Assembly (NCBI RefSeq): GCF_030530635.1
Contig: NZ_JAUMUL010000042.1
Coordinates: forward strand, 1 to 31,470
Source: Actinomyces sp.
Lineage (GTDB): Bacteria > Actinomycetota > Actinomycetes > Actinomycetales > Actinomycetaceae
DNA length: 31,470 nt
Direction: 5' to 3'
The notes under the pieces: model-generated
Told to the model about the DNA's origin: nothing
Database searches by the model: none
What the model saw: only the letters and a program-made list of their open reading frames with translations
Translations under genes and position numbers: made by a program
Part shown: in pieces, positions 1 to 7,509 of the stretch
Position numbering within the stretch: the stretch's first letter is position 1
Layout: each line of letters begins with the position of its first letter

Positions 1-185
1 ACGTCCTTGTACGCCCGAGCACGACCTGTGCTGGTCGAACACGTCCTCGTGAGCCCGAAACCCTCCCGAATGTGGAGGGTTTGGGGATGAAGAGGACGTT
101 CTCGGCAAACCGGCACCTACCGAGTACGACCTCGTCAGCCCGAACACGTCCCCGCCAGCCCGACATCGACCTCATCCGCCCCCCC
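1..185. repeat. Degenerate 20-bp tandem repeat array (left end)
   Basis: Units of about 20 bp lie head to tail at 1-20, 21-40 and 41-60, and again at 126-145, 146-165 and 166-185. The rotated consensus is TCGTCAGCCCGAACACGTCC. Units differ at several positions, so this is an old, diverged array. Between the two blocks is a perfect 9-bp hairpin (58-82). The array probably continues to the left of the window. The same family, in reverse orientation, ends the window at 31346-31469. There are no unique spacers, so it is not a CRISPR. Its function is unknown. Confidence 0.75.
58..82. repeat. Perfect 9-bp hairpin inside the repeat array
   Basis: AAACCCTCC at 58-66 pairs perfectly with GGAGGGTTT at 74-82 across a 7-nt loop. 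It is followed by GGGG rather than a T tract, so it may be a terminator of a gene to the left or part of the repeat element. Confidence 0.55.
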
Positions 186-324
186 ACGCACCGCAGCCCC
201 GGCCGGAAGCCACCACACCCTCAAACCGGAAGAGCCCTTTTACCCTGAGACCTACGACCCCAGTACAGGGCAGGGGACTCTGCGTAACCTGTTCGACGAA
301 CGCGACCCCGCACTGCTTAGGGAA

Positions 325-921
325 TTGGAGTATACCGAGACTATCCAACGGCAGCGTGAGTTGATGTCAGGTCAGGTTGTCGTTCCCAGGACGTATGACG
401 CCGGCCATGTGCGTGCGATCCACGGTTACCTGTTCCAGGACGTTTACGAGTGGGCCGGCCAGTACCGGAGCGTGAACGTGTCGAAGGACTTTTTCTCCTT
501 CGCTGACGTCCGCACTGGCGAGATAGACCGGTACCTGGCTGACGTGCATCGTCTTATTGAAGGCACTAGTTGGATGAGGCTTGACCGTGACGGCTTCGCA
601 CGAGCCGGCGCCGAGGTCTTCGCCTACCTGAATCAGGCCCACCCATTCCGCGAAGGCAATGGTCGCACTTCCAAGGTGTGCATAGAGCATGTGGCTGAGC
701 AGTCGCGCTTCACCCTCGACTTCAGCCGGGTGAGTCCCGAGGTGTGGAACCAGGCCTCCATGCTGTCAGGACCCGACCTGGGGCGCTACAAGCCTGTGCC
801 GGATTCACTTGTGCCGGTTTTCCGTGTTATCGCTCAGCCACGCGCCACCGGCCCGTCAAATCCGTCAACGGACATGGGAAGATCAGCGGTCCGAGCCTCC
901 TACCCACAGGTTGACGACTGA
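325..921 (+). CDS. Fic/DOC family protein, probably 5'-truncated
   Basis: Fic domain proteins transfer AMP or another phosphate-containing group from a nucleotide to a target protein. The motif HPFREGNGR lies at residues 106-114 and matches HxFx[D/E]GNGR, so the catalytic His and the anion-binding loop are intact; the usual final Arg of the motif is Lys117. The first standard start is TTG at 325. The same frame is open back to a stop at 88-90 but has no ATG, GTG or TTG before 325. The untranslated part from about 235 reads like a normal Fic N-terminus (TLRNLFDERDPALLREL). The domain therefore begins upstream of any start and the 5' end has probably been lost to the repeat array. No antitoxin-type partner is visible. 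The last 25 or so residues look unlike Fic and may also be altered. Function in vivo is doubtful. Confidence 0.75.
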   Translation: MEYTETIQRQRELMSGQVVVPRTYDAGHVRAIHGYLFQDVYEWAGQYRSVNVSKDFFSFADVRTGEIDRYLADVHRLIEGTSWMRLDRDGFARAGAEVFAYLNQAHPFREGNGRTSKVCIEHVAEQSRFTLDFSRVSPEVWNQASMLSGPDLGRYKPVPDSLVPVFRVIAQPRATGPSNPSTDMGRSAVRASYPQVDD

Positions 922-1008
922 AGTGACGAGGTGGCTTTTCGGTGCTGCCCAGCAGCAGCGACCTAGTCGCCGGCCTGGCCGTGGCCAAGGATCCCAGGGT
1001 GTGGAGCG

Positions 1009-1095
1009 GTGAGCAGCAGCATCGGCTACGCGCGCGTGAGCACGCGCGAGCGGAACCCCGAGGTCCAGGAGGCCGAGCTGCGCACCGCAGGAGCG
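1009..1095 (+). pseudogene. Serine recombinase (resolvase/invertase) N-terminal stub
   Basis: A GTG at 1009 with GGAG just upstream opens a frame reading SSIGYARVSTRERNPEVQEA, the hallmark N-terminus of Tn3-type resolvases and DNA invertases, including the nucleophilic Ser of the ARVST motif. Resemblance continues to LRTAGA and then stops; the frame goes on as Arg/Pro-rich sequence without family features. A full recombinase is about 180-200 residues, so only about 28 codons survive. The stub runs head-on into the 3' end of the acetyltransferase gene. It is a remnant of a mobile element or plasmid segment and cannot be active. Confidence 0.75.
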
Positions 1096-1100
1096 GTGCG
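1081..1100 (-). terminator. Perfect 8-bp hairpin just after the acetyltransferase stop
   Basis: CGCACCGC (1081-1088) and GCGGTGCG (1093-1100) form a perfect stem with a 4-nt loop, starting 5 nt beyond the TGA of the minus-strand gene. There is no T tract, as is common in high-GC actinobacteria. It also marks where the recombinase stub loses homology, so it may be part of the junction. Confidence 0.5.
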
Positions 1101-1105
1101 AGCAC

Positions 1106-1804
1106 TCAGGCGCCGTCGTCCCCCTCCCGCCTGCCAGGCAGGGGCAGCGTGCGCGGGGCCCGGTAGGACCAGTCGCGGTCGGCGTCGGTAATCTCGCGCA
1201 GTACCCGCGCCGGCACGCCTCCCGCCACCACCATCGGCGGCACATTGGCGCTCACGACGGCGCCCGCGGCGATCACTGAACCGCGTCCAATGGTCACGCC
1301 CGGCAGGATCGTCACGTTGCCGCCGACCCAAACATCATTCTCAATCACCACCGGAGCGGAGAACTGCTGACCGCGGTCGCGCATCTCCGGGTGGACGGGA
1401 TGACCGGCAGTGGAGATCATCACGCGCGGGCCGAACATCACCCGGTTGCCGATGATCACCGGGGAGTCGTCGATGATCTGCAGTCCGGCATTGGCGTATA
1501 CGGGCGATCCCACACGAGTGTGAATGCCGTAGGCGACGTGCAGGGGCGGCTCCACCCACACGTACTCCCCCACCTCGCCGAAGATCTCCTCCAGGAGTCG
1601 CCGCCGACCGGCGGAGTTGCGCGGCGAGGTGGCGTTGTACTCGGCGGCGAGCTCCTTGCCGTGGATGCGCTGCTCGGTCAGGGCTTCCAAGCCCGGTCCC
1701 TCATCCAGGTACAGCTCCTGGGCGTCCATGCGGCGACGCACCTCCGCCTCACGGGGGTCAACCTCCGCGTCCGTACCGGGGCCCCTGTGCTCTTGCTGGC
1801 TCAT
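1106..1804 (-). CDS. maa: Maltose/galactoside O-acetyltransferase family
   Basis: This is a 232-residue cytoplasmic acetyl-CoA-dependent sugar O-acetyltransferase of the LacA/Maa/NodL group. Residues 25-80 carry the alpha-helical N-terminal maltose acetyltransferase region. From about 95 on, the protein shows left-handed beta-helix hexapeptide repeats (IIGNRV, VWVGGNVTILPGVTIGRGSV). His135 in ISTAGHPVHPE is the expected catalytic base. The start is ATG at 1804, preceded by AAGGAGCGAAT, a good ribosome binding site. The protein is slightly longer than E. coli Maa (183), with extra residues at both ends. It stands alone between the recombinase stub and the siderophore operon, so its sugar substrate cannot be inferred. 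Confidence 0.88.
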   Translation of the reverse strand: MSQQEHRGPGTDAEVDPREAEVRRRMDAQELYLDEGPGLEALTEQRIHGKELAAEYNATSPRNSAGRRRLLEEIFGEVGEYVWVEPPLHVAYGIHTRVGSPVYANAGLQIIDDSPVIIGNRVMFGPRVMISTAGHPVHPEMRDRGQQFSAPVVIENDVWVGGNVTILPGVTIGRGSVIAAGAVVSANVPPMVVAGGVPARVLREITDADRDWSYRAPRTLPLPGRREGDDGA

Positions 1805-1973
1805 ATTCGCTCCTTCGCGTCTCGGGTGGGGTGTTGGCTGTCGCGTAGCCTCCTAACCAACCTAAGCGATTCGTGGCGCTTCGTGTTTGAGGGTGTGGTG
1901 GTTGTCGGTGTTGAACGGGGGGCTCTGGAAGTCGGGTGTGCGGTAGTCCCGGGAGAGTGAACGAGGCGTACAG

Positions 1974-1991
1974 CTGCAGCCCGGGCTGCAG
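1974..1991. repeat. 18-bp perfect palindrome
   Basis: CTGCAGCCCGGGCTGCAG is its own reverse complement over all 18 positions. It could bind a dimeric regulator or be a stem without a loop; nothing in the sequence decides which. Confidence 0.6.
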
Positions 1992-2031
1992 AACCATGCG
2001 GGCCCGCCCCGGCGACGCGCCCCCATCGGCC

Positions 2032-2077
2032 CGTAACTTCTACCGACCTCAGCACGTAACTTCCACCGACCTCGGCA
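2032..2077. repeat. Two tandem copies of a 23-bp repeat
   Basis: Copies at 2032-2054 and 2055-2077 match at 21 of 23 positions (core CGTAACTTC, then ACCGACCTC). They lie about 120 bp before the substrate-binding protein gene and may be a duplicated regulator site. Confidence 0.65.
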
Positions 2078-2125
2078 CAACCGACTGGGCATCCGGCAGT
2101 GGGGCATTACACGCATATCCCCCTA

Positions 2126-2144
2126 TGAGCACAGCCTCACCTCA
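2126..2144. promoter_or_regulatory. Candidate DtxR/IdeR iron-repressor box
   Basis: TGAGCACAGCCTCACCTCA matches the actinobacterial DtxR/IdeR consensus TWAGGTWAGSCTWACCTWA at 13 of 19 positions. The right half (AGCCTcACCTcA) is nearly intact and the left half is poor. It lies 49 bp before the siderophore operon start and just before a possible -10 TAATGT (2147-2152). Iron repression of such operons is well established in the phylum; this particular site is inferred. Confidence 0.4.
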
Positions 2145-2192
2145 ACTAATGTTCTCGCTGTTCATACAACTGCGACCGAAAGCGAGACCGCC

Positions 2193-3299
2193 GTGACCGT
2201 CTCACGTAAGTCCTTCTTGACGGCCGGCCTGGCCGTGCCCGCCGCCGCGATTCTGGCCGCCTGCGGCACTGACTCATCCAGCAGCAGCTCCGATGGCGCG
2301 AGCACCAGCGTCGCCGCACAGACCACCACCGATGAGATCACCGTTGAGCACGCCTTCGGCACCACCACCATCCCCGCCGGCGCCTCCCGTTTCACCGCGA
2401 TCGCCTGGGGCAATCACGATGTTGCCCTGGCCCTGGACGTGATGCCCGCCGGCCTGTCACGCCAGGAATGGGGCGTGACCGACGGCTCCGGCATGCTGGA
2501 GTGGACCAAGCAGAAGGTCGATGAACTGGTGGCCGCCGGAGCCTCCAAGCCGGTCCTGTTCGACGACGGCGACGGCCTAGACTTCGAGGCCATCGCCGGC
2601 ACCTCCCCTGACGTGATCCTGGCCGCCTACTCCGGCCTCAGCCAGGAGGACTACGACACCCTCACCAAGATCGCCCCCACCGTCGCCTACCCGGGTGTGC
2701 CCTGGGGCACCAAATGGCGGGAGATGATCCGCCTGGACTCCCAGGCCATGGGACTGGCGGAGAAAGGCGAAGCCCTGATCACGGACCTGGAGCAGCAGGT
2801 CGCCGACGCCGTTGCCCAGCACCCCCAGATCGCCGGTAAGTCCGCGGCCTTCTTCTACATGAGCGAGTCCGACACCTCCACCATCGGCTTCTACACCACC
2901 GCCGACCCCCGCACCGCCTTCATGACCGACCTGGGCATGACCATCCCCAAGTCGGTGCAGGCGGCCTCCGACGCCGACCCGGAGGTCTTCTTCAGCGACG
3001 TCTCCAGCGAGAACGCCGACCAGGTGGCCGATGTGGACATCATGATCATGTACGGGGAGGAATCCGCGCTGGCCACCCTCCAGGCCGACTCCCTGGTCGG
3101 TACGATCCCGGCGATCAAGAACGGTACGGTGGCCTTCGTCGGCAACGGCACACCGCTGTCGGCCTCCACCAACCCCGGCCCCCTGTCCATCCCGTGGGGC
3201 ATCAAGGACTACGTCGCCCTGATCGCCGCCGCGGCCGACAAGGCCGGCTCCGCCACCGGCGCCGCCTCAGCGCCCGCATCCGCCTCCGCCGCCGGCTGA
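2193..3299 (+). CDS. Iron-siderophore ABC transporter substrate-binding lipoprotein
   Basis: This 368-residue FecB/FepB-type periplasmic-binding family protein captures ferric siderophore at the outer face of the membrane and delivers it to the permeases encoded next. Residues 1-24 are a lipoprotein signal with lipobox LAAC, so Cys24 is lipidated. A Ser-rich linker follows, then the two-lobed helical-backbone binding domain (VEHAFGTTTIP near the start, PDVILAAYSGL in the middle). The last 25 residues are low-complexity Ala/Ser. The start is GTG at 2193 with only a weak AG-rich stretch before it; the signal peptide supports it. It is the first gene of an operon with 3310-7458. The siderophore type is not readable from this protein. 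Confidence 0.92.
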   Translation: MTVSRKSFLTAGLAVPAAAILAACGTDSSSSSSDGASTSVAAQTTTDEITVEHAFGTTTIPAGASRFTAIAWGNHDVALALDVMPAGLSRQEWGVTDGSGMLEWTKQKVDELVAAGASKPVLFDDGDGLDFEAIAGTSPDVILAAYSGLSQEDYDTLTKIAPTVAYPGVPWGTKWREMIRLDSQAMGLAEKGEALITDLEQQVADAVAQHPQIAGKSAAFFYMSESDTSTIGFYTTADPRTAFMTDLGMTIPKSVQAASDADPEVFFSDVSSENADQVADVDIMIMYGEESALATLQADSLVGTIPAIKNGTVAFVGNGTPLSASTNPGPLSIPWGIKDYVALIAAAADKAGSATGAASAPASASAAG

Positions 3300-3309
3300 G
3301 CCTCCGCCC

Positions 3310-4398
3310 GTGACAACGCACGGCGCCGGCGTGCCGCCCGGGCCCCCGGGCGGCGCACCGGCCAACACTCTCGACTCCGCCGCTTCGGCTACCAGCCGGC
3401 CGCCCCGTATCCGCCGACCGCTGCTCGCACTGGGCATCGTCATCATCCTGCTCGGCCTCGCCATCGTGGCCTCGATCGCCTTCGGTGCGCGCGTGGTCGG
3501 CGTCGGGGAGATCCTGGATGGGCTGGCCGGGCGCGGTGGTGAACTCGGCGCACTGGCGGTGGCCGAACGGATTCCGCGCACGGCCACCGCCGTGACCGCG
3601 GGGGCGGCGCTGGGGCTGTCCGGCGCACTCATGCAGGCGATCACCCGCAACCCGATCGCCGATCCCGGCATTCTCGGCGTGAACACCGGCGCGTCCATGG
3701 CGATCGTCGCCGCCATCGCCTTCGTGCACATCTCCTCCCTGTGGGAGTACCTGTGGGTGGCGATGGCCGGGGCGTCCCTGACCGCCGTCGTCGTCTACGC
3801 GATCGGCTCGCTCGGCCCCGGCGGCACCACACCGGTCAAGCTGGCGCTGGCGGGGGTGGCCACGAGCGCCGCCCTGTCATCACTGATCAGCGCGATCATG
3901 CTGCCGCGTGCGGAGGGCCTGACCGACTTCCGCTTCTGGCAGGTCGGTTCGCTCGGCCGGGGCACCTGGGCGTCCCTGGTTACCGTCGCCCCGTTTCTGC
4001 TGGTTGCCGCCCTGCTGGCGGCCGCGGTGGCCAGGCCGCTGAACTCCCTGGCGCTGGGTGAGGAGATGGCCGTGGGGCTGGGGGTGAAGGTGGGGCGCAC
4101 CCGTCTGCTGGCGGCGGCCGCGGGCGTGATCGCCTGCGCGACGACGACGGCGCTGGCCGGCCCGATCGGCTTCGTCGGATTGATGGTGCCGCATGCCGTG
4201 CGCATGCTGGTGGGGCCGGACAACCGCCTGCTGCTGCCGCTTTCGGCTCTGGGCGGGGCGGCGCTGCTGACCTTCGCGGACGTGCTGGGGCGGGTGATCG
4301 CCCGTCCCGGCGAGGTGAGTGTGGGGGTGGTTACCGCCTTCGTGGGCGCCCCGGTACTCATCGCCATTGCCCGCGGCGCGAAGGTGCGTGAACTGTGA
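3310..4398 (+). CDS. FecCD-family siderophore permease 1
   Basis: A 362-residue integral membrane subunit of a type II ABC importer (BtuC/FepD family). An about 35-residue Pro/Gly-rich cytoplasmic leader precedes roughly ten membrane helices. Family signatures include ALGLSGALMQAITRNPIADP and, near the C-terminus, GPIGFVGLMVPHAVRMLVG, followed by the coupling region that contacts the ATPase. The start is GTG at 3310, 10 nt after the lipoprotein stop. Its TGA overlaps the GTG of the next permease (GTGA, 4395-4398), so the two are translationally coupled and should form the transmembrane heterodimer. Confidence 0.92.
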   Translation: MTTHGAGVPPGPPGGAPANTLDSAASATSRPPRIRRPLLALGIVIILLGLAIVASIAFGARVVGVGEILDGLAGRGGELGALAVAERIPRTATAVTAGAALGLSGALMQAITRNPIADPGILGVNTGASMAIVAAIAFVHISSLWEYLWVAMAGASLTAVVVYAIGSLGPGGTTPVKLALAGVATSAALSSLISAIMLPRAEGLTDFRFWQVGSLGRGTWASLVTVAPFLLVAALLAAAVARPLNSLALGEEMAVGLGVKVGRTRLLAAAAGVIACATTTALAGPIGFVGLMVPHAVRMLVGPDNRLLLPLSALGGAALLTFADVLGRVIARPGEVSVGVVTAFVGAPVLIAIARGAKVREL

Positions 4399-5501
4399 GC
4401 GCCCCCGTCTACACGCCGTCCGAACCCGACTGCGCAACCGGCCTCACCGGGCAGGTCCGCGCCACGCCGAATCCGCAGCCCGGGTTCACCGTACCGGGCC
4501 GACGTCGTCGGCGACGCCGCTACCTGGCCGTCACGGCGGCACTGGCGGTTCTCGTAGTCGGCCTGTGGTGGGTGATGGTGCTGTCCGGCTCCACCTGGTA
4601 CTCCCCCGCCGAGGTGATAGCCGTGATCGCAGGCCGAGACGTGCCCGGAGCCTCCTTCGCCGTCGGGCAGCTGCGCCTGCCCCGCGCCCTACTGGGGCTG
4701 CTGGCGGGTCTGGCTTTCGGCATGGCGGGCCGGACCTCGCAGACAATGCTGCGTAATCAGCTGGCCAGCCCGGACGTTATCGGCATCACCTCCGGCGCAT
4801 CCATGGCGGCGGTGTTCGCGATCCTGGTGCTGGGCTGGTCCGGTATGCGGGTGAACCTGCTGGCGCTGGTGTGCGGACTGGGCACGGCCCTGGTCATCTA
4901 CCTGCTGTCCGGGTCGGGCAGTACGCAGGGCGGGCGCCTGATCCTGATCGGTATCGGCGTCTCGGCCATGTTCTCCTCCGTGATCTCCTACTTGCAGCTC
5001 AAGGCGTCGATCTACTCCGTCACCGACGCCATGCGCTGGCTTTCGGGATCGCTGGGGGACGCGAGCTGGGTGCAGGTGCCGCTGCTGGGCGGCGCCGTCG
5101 CGGTGCTCGGCGGAGCGCTGCTGGCTTCGGGCCGGAACCTGACCGCGCTGTCACTGGGGGAGGAGACAGCCACCGGCCTGGGGGTGCCCGTGGCCCGCAC
5201 CCGACTGCTGCTGCTGTTATCCACGGTGGCGCTGGCGGCCTTCGCCACGGCCGCCACCGGGCCGATCGCCTTCGTCGCCTTCCTGGCCGGGCCCATCACC
5301 GCCCGCCTGGTGGGGCGCACCGACCGGGCCCTACTGGCGCCGTCGGCACTGATGGGGGCCGCGATCGTGCTCGGTGCGGATCTGGCCGGTCAGTACTTGT
5401 TCCCCACGGCGCTGCCGGTCGGGGTGGTTACCGGGATCGTCGGCGCCCCCTACCTGCTGCTTCAACTCGTCCGCCTCAACCGGAAGGGAGCCTCCGCATG
5501 A
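4395..5501 (+). CDS. FecCD-family siderophore permease 2
   Basis: A 368-residue partner permease of the FepG type. An about 50-residue leader ending in an Arg-rich block (GRRRRRRRYLAV) precedes the first membrane helix, as expected for a cytoplasmic N-terminus. FecCD motifs are present (LASPDVIGITSGASMAAVF; GPIAFVAFLAGPITARLVG). The start GTG at 4395 overlaps the previous stop, and the stop at 5499-5501 overlaps the ATPase ATG at 5498, so the operon is fully coupled. It pairs with the 3310-4398 product to form the channel. Confidence 0.92.
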   Translation: MSAPVYTPSEPDCATGLTGQVRATPNPQPGFTVPGRRRRRRRYLAVTAALAVLVVGLWWVMVLSGSTWYSPAEVIAVIAGRDVPGASFAVGQLRLPRALLGLLAGLAFGMAGRTSQTMLRNQLASPDVIGITSGASMAAVFAILVLGWSGMRVNLLALVCGLGTALVIYLLSGSGSTQGGRLILIGIGVSAMFSSVISYLQLKASIYSVTDAMRWLSGSLGDASWVQVPLLGGAVAVLGGALLASGRNLTALSLGEETATGLGVPVARTRLLLLLSTVALAAFATAATGPIAFVAFLAGPITARLVGRTDRALLAPSALMGAAIVLGADLAGQYLFPTALPVGVVTGIVGAPYLLLQLVRLNRKGASA

Positions 5502-6451
5502 GTCCCACCACATCTCGGGCCGATGCGGCAGCCGGTGCGGCGCCTGCGGCCACCACTAGCCCGCCGCCCTCACAACGAACCGAACCGGCCCGTACGGTCG
5601 GGCCGCCCGGCGCACAAGCGTCCGGACGCGCCGTCCCCCGCAACCTCAATACCCAGGAACTGCGGTCCGGGTACGGGCGGCGCACCGTCGTCGACGGCGT
5701 CGATATCACCATGCCCACGGGTGCGATCACGGTGATCGTGGGGGCGAACGCCTGCGGAAAGTCGACACTGCTGAAGACCATGGCGCGGATACTGGCGCCG
5801 ACCTCCGGGTCGGTGCTGCTGGACGGCCGGGACGTCGCCACGATCCCGACCAAGCGCCTGGCCACCCGGCTCGGGCTGCTGCCGCAGCAGCCGATCGCGC
5901 CGGAGGGTATCGTCGTCGCCGATCTGGTGGGCCGCGCCCGCCACCCGCATCAGGGACTGTTCCGCTCCACCTCCGCCGCGGACCGGCGCATCGTGGAGGA
6001 GGCGCTGGTGGCCACCCGCACCGCCCAACTGGCCGACCGGAGCGTGGACGAGCTTTCGGGCGGACAACGCCAGCGGGTGTGGATCGCCATGGCACTGGCG
6101 CAGCGCACCGACGTGCTACTGCTGGACGAGCCCACCACCTTCCTGGACCTGACCCATCAGGTGGAGGTCCTGGATCTGCTCACGGACCTGAACCGCGAGC
6201 GCGGCACCACCATCGTCATGGTGCTGCACGACATCAACCTGGCCGCCCGCTACGCCGATCACGTCATCGCCATGCGTCAGGGGCAGGTGGTGGCCGCGGG
6301 CGCACCCGGGCAGGTGGTCAGCCCGTCCCTGATGCGGGAGGTGTTCGGCCTCGAAGCCGAGGTGATCACCGATCCGGTGTCGGCCACGCCGCTGGTGCTG
6401 CCCAAGGGGCGCCACCATGTGGTCGCGGCGGATACGGGGGCGGCGTCGTGA
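5498..6451 (+). CDS. fepC: FepC-type siderophore ABC transporter ATPase
   Basis: This 317-residue ATPase powers siderophore import. Walker A GANACGKST is at 82-90, signature LSGGQRQR at 186-193, Walker B LLLDEP at 207-212 and the H-loop His at 244. The order of blocks and sequences such as PHQGLF and SVDELSGGQRQRVWIAMALAQ closely resemble enterobactin-type FepC, which suggests a catecholate or similar siderophore (inference). The ATG at 5498 gives the ATGA overlap with the upstream permease; the frame stays open much further upstream, but that part lies inside the permease gene and is not used. The first 47 residues are a Pro/Ala-rich extension not found in typical FepC. Confidence 0.92.
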   Translation: MSPTTSRADAAAGAAPAATTSPPPSQRTEPARTVGPPGAQASGRAVPRNLNTQELRSGYGRRTVVDGVDITMPTGAITVIVGANACGKSTLLKTMARILAPTSGSVLLDGRDVATIPTKRLATRLGLLPQQPIAPEGIVVADLVGRARHPHQGLFRSTSAADRRIVEEALVATRTAQLADRSVDELSGGQRQRVWIAMALAQRTDVLLLDEPTTFLDLTHQVEVLDLLTDLNRERGTTIVMVLHDINLAARYADHVIAMRQGQVVAAGAPGQVVSPSLMREVFGLEAEVITDPVSATPLVLPKGRHHVVAADTGAAS

Positions 6452-7458
6452 GCGCCGCGGCGGGGGCGTCTGCGTTCCGGTTCTTCCCGGTGCGGGTGGC
6501 ACGGGTCGCGGATCTCACGCCGCATCTGCGGCGGGTGACCTTCATCGGGGAGGAGCTGGGAGACTTCGCCGATCCGGGCTGGGATCAGCGGATCAAGCTG
6601 GTGCTGCCGGCCGCGGACGGCGGCTATGCGCATCTGCCCACGGGCACGGACTGGTATGGGGCCTGGCGGGCCCTGCCGGCCGCTCGGCGCCCACCGATTC
6701 GCACCTATACCACGCGCGCGGTTCGCGCCGGGGAAGTGCTGGGCGTAGCCGGAGCGGGTGGGGCCGGGACGCCGCCTGCGCGGTCAGAGGTCCGGCGGGC
6801 GGGAACCGCCGGGGCCGAGGTCGACGTGGACATGGTGGTGCATGCGCCGCTGGGCCCGGCCGCCCAATGGCTGGAGGCCGCCCGCCCGGGCACGTCGGCG
6901 GTGCTGCTGGGGCCCTCACGCGCCTGGCTGAGTGCGCAACCGGACGGCACGCCGCCCGGCGGGGTGGACTTCGTGCCCCCGGCCATAACCGGCCGGTTCC
7001 TGATCGGCGGTGATGAGACGGCCGCCCCGGCGATCGCCAGAATCCTGGAGGACCTACCGAAGACGGCACGGGGTATCGCCGTCGTCGAACTGCCCACGGC
7101 GGCCGATGCCGCCTACCTGCCCGCACACCCCGGCCTTGAGGTACGAGCACTCGCACGCGACGGGGCCGCGCACGGGCAGCCGCTCGCGGCGGGCGTGAGA
7201 CGGGCGGCGACCGAACTCATTCCGGAGGGAGAGCCGCAGGAGGTCGAGGAGATCGACGTCGACCGGGAGCTGCTGTGGGAGGTGCCGCGCACCGCACGCG
7301 GCGGGGCCGCGCTCAAGCGGGCGGACGTGTACGCATGGCTGGCCGGGGAGGCCAGTGCCGTGTGCAACCTGCGCCGCCACCTGGTCTCCGAGCGGGGCCT
7401 GGACCGCCGCGCAGTGGCCTTCATGGGCTACTGGCGCCAAGGCCGGGCCGAGGGCTGA
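6448..7458 (+). CDS. Siderophore-interacting protein (FAD ferric-siderophore reductase)
   Basis: SIP/ViuB-family flavoproteins reduce cytoplasmic ferric siderophore so that Fe(II) is released after import. The 336-residue protein has the FAD-binding signature RTYTTR at 85-90, the nucleotide-binding segment GGDETAAPA around 187-195, WLAGEASAV for the C-terminal helix, and the family-typical end GYWRQGRAEG. The GTG at 6448 overlaps the ATPase stop (GTGA), so it is the last gene of the operon. It carries two Gly/Ala-rich inserts, around residues 100-125 and 160-180, that make it longer than most members. The context of permease, ATPase and SIP fits well. Confidence 0.9.
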   Translation: MSAAAGASAFRFFPVRVARVADLTPHLRRVTFIGEELGDFADPGWDQRIKLVLPAADGGYAHLPTGTDWYGAWRALPAARRPPIRTYTTRAVRAGEVLGVAGAGGAGTPPARSEVRRAGTAGAEVDVDMVVHAPLGPAAQWLEAARPGTSAVLLGPSRAWLSAQPDGTPPGGVDFVPPAITGRFLIGGDETAAPAIARILEDLPKTARGIAVVELPTAADAAYLPAHPGLEVRALARDGAAHGQPLAAGVRRAATELIPEGEPQEVEEIDVDRELLWEVPRTARGGAALKRADVYAWLAGEASAVCNLRRHLVSERGLDRRAVAFMGYWRQGRAEG

Positions 7459-7473
7459 GGTCGAAACTGATGA

Positions 7474-7500
7474 TTGACCCGGGCCATGACCGGCTATTAC
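7474..7500 (+). promoter_or_regulatory. Candidate promoter of the uronate operon
   Basis: TTGACC (7474-7479) and TATTAC (7495-7500) resemble -35 and -10 boxes with a 15-bp spacer, slightly short. They lie between the siderophore operon end and the transporter gene. Confidence 0.35.
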
Positions 7501-7509
7501 AGTTGAAGT

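Larger units (their letters stand above)
1805..2192. other. 388-bp divergent intergenic region
   Basis: This region separates the acetyltransferase from the siderophore operon and has no recognisable gene. It holds an 18-bp perfect palindrome (1974-1991), a 23-bp tandem duplication (2032-2077), a DtxR-like site (2126-2144) and a 17-bp stretch (1885-1901) that matches 210-226 on the opposite strand. Confidence 0.6.

Noticed and set aside
1..185. CRISPR array
   Set aside because: The period is 20 bp with no unique spacers and no cas genes; units are diverged tandem repeats.
1849..1870. Second DtxR box near the acetyltransferase start
   Set aside because: On the minus strand TTAGGTT gives one perfect half-site but the other half does not follow the palindrome.
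4871..5497. ABC ATPase gene starting far upstream of 5498
   Set aside because: The frame is open but lies within the second permease gene, and ATG 5498 gives the same 4-nt overlap used throughout the operon.
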